64,000 nucleotides of DNA from an uncultured Pelagibacteraceae bacterium (lineage in GTDB: Bacteria; Pseudomonadota; Alphaproteobacteria; Pelagibacterales; Pelagibacteraceae), in the NCBI GenBank assembly GCA_902579215.1, contig CACHGH010000003.1, forward strand, positions 20,868 to 84,867, in the 5' to 3' direction. The notes under the pieces were generated by a model. That model was given only the letters and a program-made list of their open reading frames with translations, was not told the DNA's origin and did not search any database. Positions 14,853 through 24,663 of this stretch are shown here, piece by piece; the stretch's first letter is position 1; each line of letters begins with the position of its first letter. The translations under genes and the position numbers were made by a program.

Positions 14853-17534
14853 ATGTCTATTGTTGAAAATATTGAAACTAAATTAAAAAAAGTATTAGAT
14901 AAAAATGACAAAGATAATTTTATTTATAATTTTTTAGAAGCCTACAATCAACCAAAATCTACTATTAAAAGAATTAAAGAAGGTGACTATAATTTATCTA
15001 AAAAAAAAGGTGAAATAATTTGGAAAAAAAAAATATACTTTTATACAACACAACATGATGAAGATATTCATGATATTATAGATGAAATATCTAAAAATAA
15101 AATTATAGAAAAAAATAGGATAAGATTTCTTATTGTTACAGACTTTAAAGATATTTTATCCGTAGATACAAAAACAAAGTCAACTCTAGATATTAAATTA
15201 AAAGAATTATTAAAAAATGTTGATTTTTTCTTACCATTATGTGGTTTAGAAAAAGCAGAAGATATTATTGAAAATCAAGCAGATATAAAAGCTGCTTATA
15301 AAATGGGAAAATTATACGATTCCCTAATTAAAGATAATATGAATTTTCTTGAAGGTAGTAGAGATAGGCATGGTTTAAACATTTTTTTTTCAAGATTGTT
15401 ATTCTGCTTGTTTGCTGAGGATGCATATATTTTTGAAAAGCGCTTGTTTACAAAATCAATTATCTCTCATACTTCAGAAGACGGTAGTGATTTAGATTCA
15501 TATCTTGAAAAATTATTTAAAGTATTAAAAACAAATAATAGATCTAATCTTCCAAATTATTTTAAATCATTCCCATATGTTAATGGTGGATTATTTAAAA
15601 ATGATTATAAAATTCCTAAAATGTCGTTTGCATCAAGAAAATTGTTAATTGAATGTGGTGATTTAGACTGGAATTCAATTAATCCAGATATTTTTGGATC
15701 TATGATGCAAGCGGTTGTTATTCATGGAGAAAGAAAAGAACTTGGCATGCATTACACGTCATTAACTAATATTTTAAGAGTAATAAAGCCATTATTTTTA
15801 AATGATTTATATGATGCTTTTTATGAGGCTGACAATGATAAAAAAAAATTAAATAAAATATTACGTAAAATTTATAATATTAAAATTTTTGATCCTGCGT
15901 GTGGTTCTGGTAATTTTCTAGTTGTAGCTTTTAAAGAATTATACAGATTAGAAATTGAAATTTTAAAAAAATTAAGAGAAATAGATAATACTGAGTGGCT
16001 AATAACTCAGTCGGGTATAAAGTTATCCCAATTCTATGGGATTGAAGTTGATGATTATGCTCATGAGACGACCAAATTATCTTTATGGATAGCACAACAC
16101 CAAATGCATAATATTTATGAGGATATCCTTAATGAACATAGACCAACGTTACCCTTGTCTGAACCAGGAAATATAATTTGTAAAAATTCGACAGATGTTG
16201 ATTGGTCAAATTTTTGTAAAAATGATCAAGAATCTGAAATTTTTTTAATTGGAAATCCTCCATATTTAGGTCCAAAAAAACAAAAAATCACACATAAAAA
16301 TGATATTAAAAGAGTATTTAATGAAAAAAAAGGAGCTAACATTCTAGATTATATATCTTGTTGGTTTATTTTAGGAGCAAAATATATCTCAAAAAATAAT
16401 GCAAAACTTGCATTTGTTTCAACTACCTCAATTTTTCAGGGAGAACAAATTTCTATTTTATGGCCAAATATGTTTGAACTGGATATAGAAATATTTTTTA
16501 CTTATAAAAGTTTTAATTGGACAAACAATGCAAAAAACAAGGCTGGTGTAGTTTGTACTATAATTGGATTAAAAAAAAAAAATAAAGGTAAAGATATAGA
16601 ACAAAAAAGAATTTTTGAAGAAAATAAAATACATACCGTAAAGTTTATAAATGCATATCTAAATGATGGACCAGATGTTATAGTTTTTAAATCTCGTTCA
16701 TCAATTTCAAATTTACCAAAAATGTCTTTTGGAAATATGCCATTGGATGGGGGAAATTTAATATTATCTCATGATGAAAAAAATGAATTAATAAATGAAA
16801 ATAAAAAGAATGAAAAATTTGTTAAATCTCTTATGGGAGCTGAGGAGTATATTAACGGAAAAAAAAGATATTGTTTATGGATTGAAAAAAAGGATTTAGA
16901 AGAAGCTTTAAACTCAAAATTTATTAAAAATCGAGTAAATAGAGTAAAAAATTTTAGATTATCAAGTAAAGACAAAGGTACTCAAAAATTATCTTCAAGG
17001 CCATATCAATTTAGAGATTTAAATGTTGCGAAAAAAAATAGCATAATAATACCCAGACATACTTCAGAAAAAAGAGAGTTTTTAACTGTTGGTTTTTTGG
17101 ATAAAAGTATAATTATCCCTGACTCAAGCCAGGTAATATATGATCCGCCATTTTATATATTTACAGTTTTATCTTCAAAATTACATTCTGACTGGGCTTC
17201 ATTTGTGGGTGGCACACTTGGGTCAACTCCAAGATATTCAATAATGCTTTGTTATAATACTTTCCCTTTCCCTAATATTAGTCAAGTTGAAAAAAACAAT
17301 TTAGACGAACTGGGTTTTGAGTTAATTGATATAAGAGAAAAGTTTACAGAAAAAACATTAGCAGAATTGTATATGCCAAATAATATGCCTTTTGAGTTAA
17401 AAAAAATTCATACGAAAATTGATAGTTATATAGATAAAATTTATGGAATTAATCCAAGTTTGGATAATATTAAAAAACTATATATACTTTTAAAGTTATA
17501 TAAAAATAATAAAAAAGATAACTTTCTTGTTTAG
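14853..17534 (+). CDS. MmeI/YeeA-like DNA methyltransferase (Type II-like R-M subunit)
   Basis: An 893-aa N6-adenine-type DNA methyltransferase. In order: an MmeI_N-like head (residues 1-165, with ERIKEGDYN-like IKRIKEGDYNLS and WKKKIYFY), a helical spacer with GLNIFFSRLLFCLFAED (about 172), the SAM-binding motif I FDPACGSGNFLVVAF (about 347), the catalytic NPPY in LIGNPPYLG (about 466), a target-recognition region ending SDWASFVGG...YNTFPFPN (about 780-808), and a short C-terminal domain. MmeI carries a PD-(D/E)xK nuclease in its head; I cannot find one here, so cleavage may come from a partner. First of three genes spaced by 3 nt. Confidence 0.88.
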   Translation: MSIVENIETKLKKVLDKNDKDNFIYNFLEAYNQPKSTIKRIKEGDYNLSKKKGEIIWKKKIYFYTTQHDEDIHDIIDEISKNKIIEKNRIRFLIVTDFKDILSVDTKTKSTLDIKLKELLKNVDFFLPLCGLEKAEDIIENQADIKAAYKMGKLYDSLIKDNMNFLEGSRDRHGLNIFFSRLLFCLFAEDAYIFEKRLFTKSIISHTSEDGSDLDSYLEKLFKVLKTNNRSNLPNYFKSFPYVNGGLFKNDYKIPKMSFASRKLLIECGDLDWNSINPDIFGSMMQAVVIHGERKELGMHYTSLTNILRVIKPLFLNDLYDAFYEADNDKKKLNKILRKIYNIKIFDPACGSGNFLVVAFKELYRLEIEILKKLREIDNTEWLITQSGIKLSQFYGIEVDDYAHETTKLSLWIAQHQMHNIYEDILNEHRPTLPLSEPGNIICKNSTDVDWSNFCKNDQESEIFLIGNPPYLGPKKQKITHKNDIKRVFNEKKGANILDYISCWFILGAKYISKNNAKLAFVSTTSIFQGEQISILWPNMFELDIEIFFTYKSFNWTNNAKNKAGVVCTIIGLKKKNKGKDIEQKRIFEENKIHTVKFINAYLNDGPDVIVFKSRSSISNLPKMSFGNMPLDGGNLILSHDEKNELINENKKNEKFVKSLMGAEEYINGKKRYCLWIEKKDLEEALNSKFIKNRVNRVKNFRLSSKDKGTQKLSSRPYQFRDLNVAKKNSIIIPRHTSEKREFLTVGFLDKSIIIPDSSQVIYDPPFYIFTVLSSKLHSDWASFVGGTLGSTPRYSIMLCYNTFPFPNISQVEKNNLDELGFELIDIREKFTEKTLAELYMPNNMPFELKKIHTKIDSYIDKIYGINPSLDNIKKLYILLKLYKNNKKDNFLV

Positions 17535-17537
17535 AAA

Positions 17538-19457
17538 ATGACTAATTTTATAGATGTAGAATATCAGCAAACTGGAAAAAGTCTCCAAACAAACAAATAC
17601 GGTATGAGAGAAATGCAAGCAAGAGCATTTGAAAGTAAAGACTCTCAATATCTTTTGCTAAAAGCTCCTCCTGCCTCAGGAAAGTCAAGAGCATTAATGT
17701 TTTTAGGATTAGACAAACTTTATAATCAAGGACTTAAAAAAGTAATAGTTGCAGTTCCTGAAAAAGTTATTGGTTCCTCATTCGAGAGGGTAAAACTTAC
17801 AGAGAGTGGTTTTTTTGCGGACTGGGATTATAATGAAGATTATAATTTATGTACTCCAGGAGGAGACGATAGAAAGGTAAGGGCTTTTAGAAATTTTATT
17901 GAGGATAAAAAAGAAACAATATTAATCTGTACACATGCAACACTAAGATTTGCGTTCAATCAGTTAAAGATTTCGTCTTTTGATGATACTTTACTAGCTA
18001 TTGACGAGTTTCATCATGTTTCTGCAGCAATAGAAAATAGATTAGGTGAGGTTTTAAATACAGTAATGTCAAAATCAAATGCGCATGTTATAGCAATGAC
18101 AGGCTCGTATTTTAGAGGAGACAGTTTGCCAGTTTTACTTCCTGAGGACGAAATCAAATTTACAAAAGTTACATACAACTATTATGAACAATTAAATGGT
18201 TATAAATTTTTAAAGTCACTTGGAATAGGATATCATTTTTACCAAGGAAGATACTTGTCAGCTATATCAAAAGTTCTTGATACTGATCAAAAAACAATAC
18301 TTCATATTCCAAATGTAAATGCAGGAGAATCTACAAAAGATAAGCATAAGGAGGTTGATACTATTTTGGATATTATTGGAACTGTTGAAAAACAAGATTC
18401 AAAAACAGGAGTTATATTTGTCAAAAGAAAATTGGACGGTAAAATTATAAAAGTTGCAGATTTAGTTAACGATAATCAAAAAGATAGGGATAAAATTGTA
18501 AACTATCTAAGATCTCTAAAGAATGTTGATGATATAGATATAATCATAGCATTGGGCATGGCAAAAGAAGGTTTTGATTGGCCATATTGTGAACACGCTC
18601 TTACAGTTGGATATAGAGGATCTTTAACAGAAATTATTCAAATTATAGGAAGAGCCACTAGAGATAGTTCAAATAAAACTCACTCTCAATTTACAAACTT
18701 AATCGCTCAACCCGATGTAGCTGACAGTGAAGTTAAACTATCGGTAAATAATATGTTAAAAGCAATAACAGCATCCCTATTAATGGAACAAGTATTGGCA
18801 CCACATGTAAATTTTAAATCTAAACACAAGGGAGAAATTCATGAGCCTGGGACCATTTCAGTAGGAGGTTTTAAAGAACCAAGTTCAAAAAAAGTCAAAC
18901 AAATAATTGAAAGTGATCTCAACGACTTAAAAGCTTCAATTCTTCAAGATGACAATATGCTTAAAGCCATGCCAGGAAATGTTGAACCAGAAGTAATGAA
19001 CCAAGTTTTGATTCCAAAAATAATTCAAGAAAAATATCCTGAGTTAACAAAAGATGAGGTGGAAGAAATTCGACAACATGTTTTAGTAGACTCAACAATT
19101 AAAAATGGAGAGATTAAGCATGTCGGTGATAAAAGATTTGTTAGAATGGCTGATAAATTTATTAATATTGACGATCTTCATATAGATCTTATTGATAAAA
19201 TAAATCCATTTCAAAAAGCTTTTGAAGTATTGTCAAAAAGCATAAATAAAAGTTTATTAAAAGTTATAGGTGATACGATTGAGTCTCAAAAAATTTTGAT
19301 GACAGAAGAAGAGGCTGTTATTTTATATAAAGAAAAGATTGGTAAATTCATTAATAAATATGGTAGAGAACCAAAAATAAGTTCGGTAGATCCTCTTGAA
19401 AGAAGAATGGCCGAAGCAATAATTTTTCTAAAAAATAAAAAACGTCAAAAAAGTTAA
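17538..19457 (+). CDS. DEAD/DEAH-box (superfamily 2) helicase of the island operon
   Basis: A 639-aa SF2 helicase. Walker A is LLKAPPASGKSRAL (about residues 38-51), Walker B is LLAIDEFHHVS (about 153, a DEFH box), motif III is AMTGSYFRG (about 190), and motif VI is IIQIIGRATRDS (about 364). The C-terminal about 40 residues (INKYGREPKISS and LERRMAEAIIFL) resemble helicase-associated repeats and a segment at the start of the next protein. Such helicases act with methyltransferase and nuclease subunits in defence systems. It starts 3 nt after the methyltransferase stop. Confidence 0.88.
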   Translation: MTNFIDVEYQQTGKSLQTNKYGMREMQARAFESKDSQYLLLKAPPASGKSRALMFLGLDKLYNQGLKKVIVAVPEKVIGSSFERVKLTESGFFADWDYNEDYNLCTPGGDDRKVRAFRNFIEDKKETILICTHATLRFAFNQLKISSFDDTLLAIDEFHHVSAAIENRLGEVLNTVMSKSNAHVIAMTGSYFRGDSLPVLLPEDEIKFTKVTYNYYEQLNGYKFLKSLGIGYHFYQGRYLSAISKVLDTDQKTILHIPNVNAGESTKDKHKEVDTILDIIGTVEKQDSKTGVIFVKRKLDGKIIKVADLVNDNQKDRDKIVNYLRSLKNVDDIDIIIALGMAKEGFDWPYCEHALTVGYRGSLTEIIQIIGRATRDSSNKTHSQFTNLIAQPDVADSEVKLSVNNMLKAITASLLMEQVLAPHVNFKSKHKGEIHEPGTISVGGFKEPSSKKVKQIIESDLNDLKASILQDDNMLKAMPGNVEPEVMNQVLIPKIIQEKYPELTKDEVEEIRQHVLVDSTIKNGEIKHVGDKRFVRMADKFINIDDLHIDLIDKINPFQKAFEVLSKSINKSLLKVIGDTIESQKILMTEEEAVILYKEKIGKFINKYGREPKISSVDPLERRMAEAIIFLKNKKRQKS

Positions 19458-19460
19458 TAT

Positions 19461-20651
19461 ATGATCAATTTTAAACAAGAACTAAGTAAAATCTTAGAAG
19501 AAGATCCCTTAGGTATATTAAAAATACAAGTTGCTCAAACTATAAGCCCAGATCAAAGGTTAAAAGATTCTTTTGAAGAAATAAATAAATTTGTAGACGA
19601 ATTTGGTATTGAGCCAAAAAAGTCTAATAATATTAATGAAAGGAAATTATTTAGTAGACTTTTTGAATTGAGGAAAGATTTTGAAAAAGCAAGCATTCTA
19701 AAAAATTTTGATAAACATAACTTATTAAAAAATGTCAAAGAGCCTAAAACAGTAGATGATGTTTTAGAAAATGATTATCTTGGATTATTAAGTGATGAAA
19801 ACGAAGATATATTCAACATAAGAAATATTCCAAAAATTAAATCAAAAACAGACTTTGTTGCTAGAAGAAAACCATGTAAAAATTTTCATAAATTTGAAGA
19901 TCAATTCAAGATAGTTCAGAAGGAAATTACATCTGGAAAAAGAAAGATTTTAGTTTTTAAAGATAATCATTGCAAAGAAGGTGGATATTATATTTTAGAT
20001 GGTATTTTACTTTTTTTAGAAAAAATTGAAGGAAAAAACATTAAAAGATTTAATGATAAAAGTCAGGGAACAAGAAAGAGAGATGATCCAAGAACAAGAT
20101 GTATTTTTGAAAATGGAATGGAATCAAATATGTACTTACGGTCACTTCAAAAAGAACTATATAATAACGGAAGTACAGTAATTAGAAGTAACGATGAATC
20201 TTTAAAAGAATTTGATGAAAACTTAGGTGGAATCAATAAAGAAGACAAACTATCAGGCCATATATATGTATTATCATCTTTAAGTAATAAACCCGAAATA
20301 CAGGTTATTAAAGACTTATATAAAATTGGTTACTGCACTACATCCGTTGAAGAAAGAACAAAAGGTGCTGAAAATGATCCCACTTATTTAATGTCACCTG
20401 TTAAAATTGTTTCTAGCTACAAAGTTTTTAATTTAAATCCACAAAAATTTGAAAATTTAATACATACTTTTTTTCAAGAAAAATGTTTAAACATAAAAAT
20501 AGCAGATAGAAATGGAAAGAATATTCAACCTAAAGAATGGTATGTTATTCCTATTAAAATTATTGAAAGAGTTATTCAACTAATAATTAGTGGTGAAATT
20601 ATCAAATTTAAATATGACGCAAAAAATGAAGAACTTGTAAAATTTGATTAA
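19461..20651 (+). CDS. T5orf172/MUG113-type GIY-YIG nuclease-like protein
   Basis: A 396-aa protein. Its C-terminal half is a T5orf172 (MUG113) GIY-YIG domain: GHIYVLSSL (about 265), DLYKIGYCTTSVEERTKGA (about 289), ENDPTYLMSP, the Glu in KFENLIHTFF (about 330) and EWYVIP (about 358). Its N-terminal region has INKFVDEFGIEPKK and NERKLFSRLFELR, resembling the tail of the preceding helicase. The middle (about 90-260) is unrecognised. It could be the cleavage subunit of the operon, which is inference. Starts 3 nt after the helicase stop. Confidence 0.82.
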   Translation: MINFKQELSKILEEDPLGILKIQVAQTISPDQRLKDSFEEINKFVDEFGIEPKKSNNINERKLFSRLFELRKDFEKASILKNFDKHNLLKNVKEPKTVDDVLENDYLGLLSDENEDIFNIRNIPKIKSKTDFVARRKPCKNFHKFEDQFKIVQKEITSGKRKILVFKDNHCKEGGYYILDGILLFLEKIEGKNIKRFNDKSQGTRKRDDPRTRCIFENGMESNMYLRSLQKELYNNGSTVIRSNDESLKEFDENLGGINKEDKLSGHIYVLSSLSNKPEIQVIKDLYKIGYCTTSVEERTKGAENDPTYLMSPVKIVSSYKVFNLNPQKFENLIHTFFQEKCLNIKIADRNGKNIQPKEWYVIPIKIIERVIQLIISGEIIKFKYDAKNEELVKFD

Positions 20652-20810
20652 GCAAATTTAGACCATATTTTTTTATTAGATAAAATTAGTGATTTACGAA
20701 TTAATTATATTTGGAGTAATTCCCATTTATATTTATAAAAAAATTAAAAAAATCATTATAAAAACATATTTTAGTCCTAATAAAACCAACTAGTTATGTT
20801 CTAAAATATA
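20652..20810. other. A/T-rich intergenic stretch at the right edge of the island
   Basis: This 159-bp stretch between the GIY-YIG gene and the exported-protein gene has no open frame, tRNA or clear terminator. I compared it by eye with 14679-14852 at the left edge and found no shared repeat longer than short A/T-rich words, so there is no evidence for attachment-site duplication. A promoter for the next gene may lie here. Confidence 0.4.
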
Positions 20811-21413
20811 ATGCGATTGTTTTGGTTTATTTCTCTCCATTTAATTGTATTTTTAATATTAATCTCTTCATATTCTTACGCAGAGGATAAAATATTTACC
20901 TGTAAACCAATTATGGCAAGCGTTCAGTTAAAAAATGGAGAATATTATTTTGAAACAGTTGATGATGAAAAAATTCCTCTGATAAATAAATTAACAGTAT
21001 CACAATTTTTAATTGATAATAACGATGTATTTTACAAAAACAATAAAAATAGAAAATTTGAACAACTTATTTCTATAAATCACTTTGACAGTTTAGATTT
21101 AAACAATGAACAGTCTAATATTTTTAAAAAAATTTGGGATGTTTTTTTAGAATGGGATCAAATGTTAAATCTTAAAAATTTTAAAACTTTTATTTATCCT
21201 TACAAATCATTTGATGATAATGGTGATTATTATCTATCTATGAAGCGAATAAGTATACATGAAGAAAATTACAGAACATCTGAGATAACTGTACCTGTAC
21301 CTTTTGCAGAAGATAAGCCATCCTATTTCATTGAAAGATCTTGTGAGGGAGAAAATGAAAAGGAACCAATTCAGTATTTCTTCGAAAAATCAATTAATAG
21401 AAAACTTTCTTAA
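20811..21413 (+). CDS. Exported protein of unknown function
   Basis: A 200-aa protein with a signal peptide: a hydrophobic stretch (residues 4-23, FWFISLHLIVFLILISS) followed by SYAED, where cleavage after Ala is likely. The mature part has two Cys (ITC-like FTCKPIM and RSCEGENE) that might form a disulfide, and a mixed alpha/beta hydrophilic sequence. I recognise no family. It lies between the defence-like island and the EVE gene, so it may be accessory or island cargo. No operon coupling is evident (159 bp upstream, 54 bp downstream). Confidence 0.6.
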   Translation: MRLFWFISLHLIVFLILISSYSYAEDKIFTCKPIMASVQLKNGEYYFETVDDEKIPLINKLTVSQFLIDNNDVFYKNNKNRKFEQLISINHFDSLDLNNEQSNIFKKIWDVFLEWDQMLNLKNFKTFIYPYKSFDDNGDYYLSMKRISIHEENYRTSEITVPVPFAEDKPSYFIERSCEGENEKEPIQYFFEKSINRKLS

Positions 21414-21467
21414 GTTAAATTAAAAAAAATATTGTTTAATTATTAAAAAAAATTTATCCTATAAAAT

Positions 21468-21887
21468 ATGGCAAGATCATATTTTCTACTTAAATCTGAA
21501 CCTAATGTATGGTCTATATATCAACAAAAAAAAGCAGGATTAAAAGGTGTGTCTTGGGATGGAGTTAGAAACTATCAAGCTGCAAATAATTTAAAAAAGA
21601 TGAAAAAAGGTGATCTTTGTTTTTTTTATCACTCAAATATAGGAAAAGAAATTGTTGGTATTGTAGAAATAGTAAAGCCAGCGTTTTTAGATATAACAGA
21701 TAAAAAAAAAAAATTTGTCGCTGTACAAGTTAAGTTTAAAAAAATGTTAAATAAACCTGTTCCACTTGTAAATATTAAAAAAAATAAAGATTTAATTCAT
21801 TTATCACTAGTAAAACAAAGCAGGTTATCAGTAATTTCCATAGATTCTAAAAGCTGGAAAATCATAAACAAGATGGGTAATATCTAA
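21468..21887 (+). CDS. EVE-domain protein
   Basis: A 139-aa EVE (PUA-like) protein beginning [14 protein letters not shown], with [28 protein letters not shown] in the centre, read as two motifs (WDGVRNYQA and GDLCFFYHS), the family signatures. EVE domains bind modified bases in RNA or DNA. In alphaproteobacteria the gene usually lies close to tsaD; here the 6.8-kb insertion separates them. It ends 11 nt before acs. Confidence 0.9.
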   Translation: MARSYFLLKSEPNVWSIYQQKKAGLKGVSWDGVRNYQAANNLKKMKKGDLCFFYHSNIGKEIVGIVEIVKPAFLDITDKKKKFVAVQVKFKKMLNKPVPLVNIKKNKDLIHLSLVKQSRLSVISIDSKSWKIINKMGNI

Positions 21888-21898
21888 AAAAAATTATC

Positions 21899-23923
21899 AT
21901 GACAAAAAGAAAAAAAAGAAAAACTGTTAAAAGAAAAAAAAGAACTCTAAGAAAATTTAAAAAGAAAACTAAAAAAAAACTAGAGAGTAACGAACTTATA
22001 GTTAAAACTAAAAAAGAATGGATTAATAAAGCTTTTATTAACAAAAGTGAATATGAAAAAAAATATAAAAAATCACTAAAAAATAATGAGGAATTTTGGA
22101 GAAAAGAAGGAAAAAGAATTACATGGATTAAACCATATAAAAAAATTAAAAATGTTAGGTACAGTAAAGAAGATGTTCATATCAAATGGTACGAAGATGG
22201 GACATTAAATGCATCTGCAAATTGCATTGATAGACACTTAAAAAAAAATAAAGATAAGACTGCTATAATTTGGGTTGGTGATGATCCAAAAGTTCAAAAA
22301 AAAATAACTTACAAACAACTGCACCAGGAAGTTTCTAAAACTGCTAACGCTTTAAAAGAATTAGGTATTAAAAAAGGTGACAGAGTTACAATTTATTTAA
22401 CAATGATACCTGAATTAGCTTATACAATGCTTGCATGTGCAAGAATAGGAGCTGTACACTCAATTATTTTTGGAGGATTTTCTGCTGAAAGTATAGCTGG
22501 AAGAATTAACGACTGTAAATCAGACTATGTAATAACAGCTGATGAAGGTGTTAGGGGTGGAAAAACAATTCCCCTAAAAGCTACTACGGATGAAGCTTTA
22601 ATTAATTGCCCAAATGTAAAAAAATGTATTGTTGTTAAAAGAACTGGAAATTTTATAAACTGGAATCCCGGGAGAGATGTTTGGTATCATGAAATAACAA
22701 AAAAAGTCTCTTCTAATTGTGAACCAGAAGAAATGAGCGCTGAAGATCCTCTATTTATCTTATATACATCTGGTTCAACAGGAAAACCAAAAGGTGTTTT
22801 GCATACAACTGGGGGCTATATGGTTTATGCATCAATGACACATCAATATATTTTTAATTATAAACAAAAAGATATTTATTTTTGTACTGCAGATATTGGA
22901 TGGATTACTGGACATAGTTATATCATTTATGGGCCTCTCTCAAATGCAGCAACGACCATAATGTTTGAAGGGATACCAACTTATCCTGACTTTTCTAGAT
23001 GGTGGCAAATAGTTGATAAATACAAAGTAAATATTTTTTATACTGCTCCAACTGCTATAAGAGCTTTAATGAGAGAAGGTGATGGTCCTGTAAAAAAAAC
23101 ATCAAGAAAATCTCTAAAAATATTAGGAACTGTTGGAGAGCCAATTAACCCAGAGGCTTGGCAATGGTACTATAAAACTGTCGGTGACTCTAAATGTCCT
23201 ATTGTGGATACTTGGTGGCAAACAGAAACAGGAGGTATATTAATTAGTCCACAAACAGGGGCCATTGATTTAAAACCTGGGTCTGCAACTAAACCATTTT
23301 ATGGAATAAAACCAGTTATAGTCGATAAAGATGGTAAGGTCTTAAAAGGAGAAGCGCAGGGAAGACTCTGTATTGCTCAATCATGGCCTGGCCAAATGAG
23401 AACGGTTTATGGAGATCATCAAAGATTTATAGATACTTACTTTTCACAATTTGATGGAAAATATTTTACAGGTGATGGATGTCGTAGGGATAAAGATGGT
23501 TATTATTGGATAACAGGGAGAGTAGACGATGTAATTATAGTTTCAGGTCATAATTTAGGAACTGCTGAAATTGAAAGTGCATTTGTGGCTCATTCAAAAG
23601 TAGCAGAAGCTGCTGTTGTAGGTTTTCCTCATGATATAAAAGGTAATGGTTTATATTGTTATGTAACTCTTAATGCTGGTGAAAAAGAAGATGGAGAATT
23701 AGAAAGAGATCTTAAACACTGGGTAAGAAGACAAATAGGCCCAATTGCAACACCAGACTTTATACAGTTTGCACCTGGTTTGCCCAAGACAAGATCTGGA
23801 AAAATTATGAGAAGAATTTTAAGAAAGATAGCTGCAAATGAACATGATCAACTAGGTGATACAACTACTTTGGCTGATCCTAGTGTTGTTAAGAGCTTAG
23901 TAGATAATAGAAAAAATACTTAA
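21899..23923 (+). CDS. acs: Acetyl-CoA synthetase with lysine-rich N-terminal extension
   Basis: This AMP-forming enzyme activates acetate to acetyl-CoA. The 674-aa frame has the P-loop [11 protein letters not shown] (about 298), WWQTETGG (about 440), [18 protein letters not shown] (about 523) and the C-terminal [13 protein letters not shown] with the lysine targeted by acetylation in other species. The first about 36 residues are nearly all Lys/Arg ([13 protein letters not shown]), which is not typical; the family starts around the [11 protein letters not shown] segment. The first ATG is used because no better internal start is obvious. The next gene converges with a 4-nt overlap. Confidence 0.93.
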   Translation: MTKRKKRKTVKRKKRTLRKFKKKTKKKLESNELIVKTKKEWINKAFINKSEYEKKYKKSLKNNEEFWRKEGKRITWIKPYKKIKNVRYSKEDVHIKWYEDGTLNASANCIDRHLKKNKDKTAIIWVGDDPKVQKKITYKQLHQEVSKTANALKELGIKKGDRVTIYLTMIPELAYTMLACARIGAVHSIIFGGFSAESIAGRINDCKSDYVITADEGVRGGKTIPLKATTDEALINCPNVKKCIVVKRTGNFINWNPGRDVWYHEITKKVSSNCEPEEMSAEDPLFILYTSGSTGKPKGVLHTTGGYMVYASMTHQYIFNYKQKDIYFCTADIGWITGHSYIIYGPLSNAATTIMFEGIPTYPDFSRWWQIVDKYKVNIFYTAPTAIRALMREGDGPVKKTSRKSLKILGTVGEPINPEAWQWYYKTVGDSKCPIVDTWWQTETGGILISPQTGAIDLKPGSATKPFYGIKPVIVDKDGKVLKGEAQGRLCIAQSWPGQMRTVYGDHQRFIDTYFSQFDGKYFTGDGCRRDKDGYYWITGRVDDVIIVSGHNLGTAEIESAFVAHSKVAEAAVVGFPHDIKGNGLYCYVTLNAGEKEDGELERDLKHWVRRQIGPIATPDFIQFAPGLPKTRSGKIMRRILRKIAANEHDQLGDTTTLADPSVVKSLVDNRKNT

Positions 23924-24546
23924 AACCTAATTAGTTTAATAAATTCATTTTGAATATTTTCCCATTTTAAGATCATTGAATTTAAAACTATTTTTCTATC
24001 TAAAGTTTTTAATTCTTCAGCAACAGGAGCCCATTCATATAAAGCTAAAGCACTCTCATTAAATGGCCAAGACTTGTAATATTTTTCCCAATCAATTTTC
24101 TGCATTCTTGCATTAAATTTTTCCTTACCTCTCGAAATAATTTCTTCAGGCATTCCATTTCTTTTTTCATTATTTAAAATTTCATCATATAGTTCGTTTG
24201 CTTTATTTGTTGCATTATAATTATGAAAAACTTTCAAGTATGAAAGGGTATAAAAAATAAGATCCTGAAGAGCTACGGAATAAATATTCCATTTTGCTTT
24301 ATTTATTGATGATAAAAAAATCTCATCATCAAACATTAAAACATATCTTGTTCCTATCCTTGTCTTTAAATAACCATATAAGGTAACTTGTGAAACCCAA
24401 GCAGATTTTTTTTGAATAAATTCTGTAAGATCTTTTATATTTTTAATTTTTCTCTTTGGTATAAAAGCCTTAAATAAAGAAAAAAGGTAAAGCTTAAAAT
24501 CTTCAATTCTTATATCTTTCAGATTAAATTTATATTTAAGAGCCAT
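23920..24546 (-). CDS. Conserved protein of unknown function
   Basis: A 208-aa soluble protein with no signal peptide. It has [23 protein letters not shown] near residue 48 (read as [16 protein letters not shown] and TRYVLMFDD), a helical centre, and [22 protein letters not shown] near 155. I believe similar uncharacterised proteins occur in other alphaproteobacteria beside acetate-type symporter genes, but I cannot name a family. It converges on acs (4-nt overlap) and diverges from the symporter genes, so its position links it to acetate metabolism only by neighbourhood. Confidence 0.7.
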   Translation of the reverse strand: MALKYKFNLKDIRIEDFKLYLFSLFKAFIPKRKIKNIKDLTEFIQKKSAWVSQVTLYGYLKTRIGTRYVLMFDDEIFLSSINKAKWNIYSVALQDLIFYTLSYLKVFHNYNATNKANELYDEILNNEKRNGMPEEIISRGKEKFNARMQKIDWEKYYKSWPFNESALALYEWAPVAEELKTLDRKIVLNSMILKWENIQNEFIKLIRF

Positions 24547-24650
24547 TTACTACTTGGGGTTGTTTTATATTATATAAAGCTTGATATTACTATAGTTTTT
24601 AAGGGTTTAATTATTGGTTAATATAAGTATGCTCGTTTCTTTTAAACTAT

Positions 24651-24656
24651 AGGGAG
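24651..24656 (+). promoter_or_regulatory. Strong Shine-Dalgarno site of the symporter operon
   Basis: AGGGAG lies 7 nt before the ATG of the DUF4212 gene. Most genes in the window have weak or no purine-rich site, so this one stands out and suggests high translation of the transporter pair. Confidence 0.6.
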
Positions 24657-24663
24657 AAAAAAA

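Noticed and set aside
14679-20810. Flanking direct repeats or attachment sites of the island
   Set aside because: Reading both edges showed no shared repeat beyond short A/T-rich words, and no integrase or tRNA gene lies at either edge.
24541-24663. Riboswitch or small RNA before the symporter operon
   Set aside because: The 117-bp leader shows no conserved riboswitch core or strong hairpin; only a good Shine-Dalgarno site could be supported.
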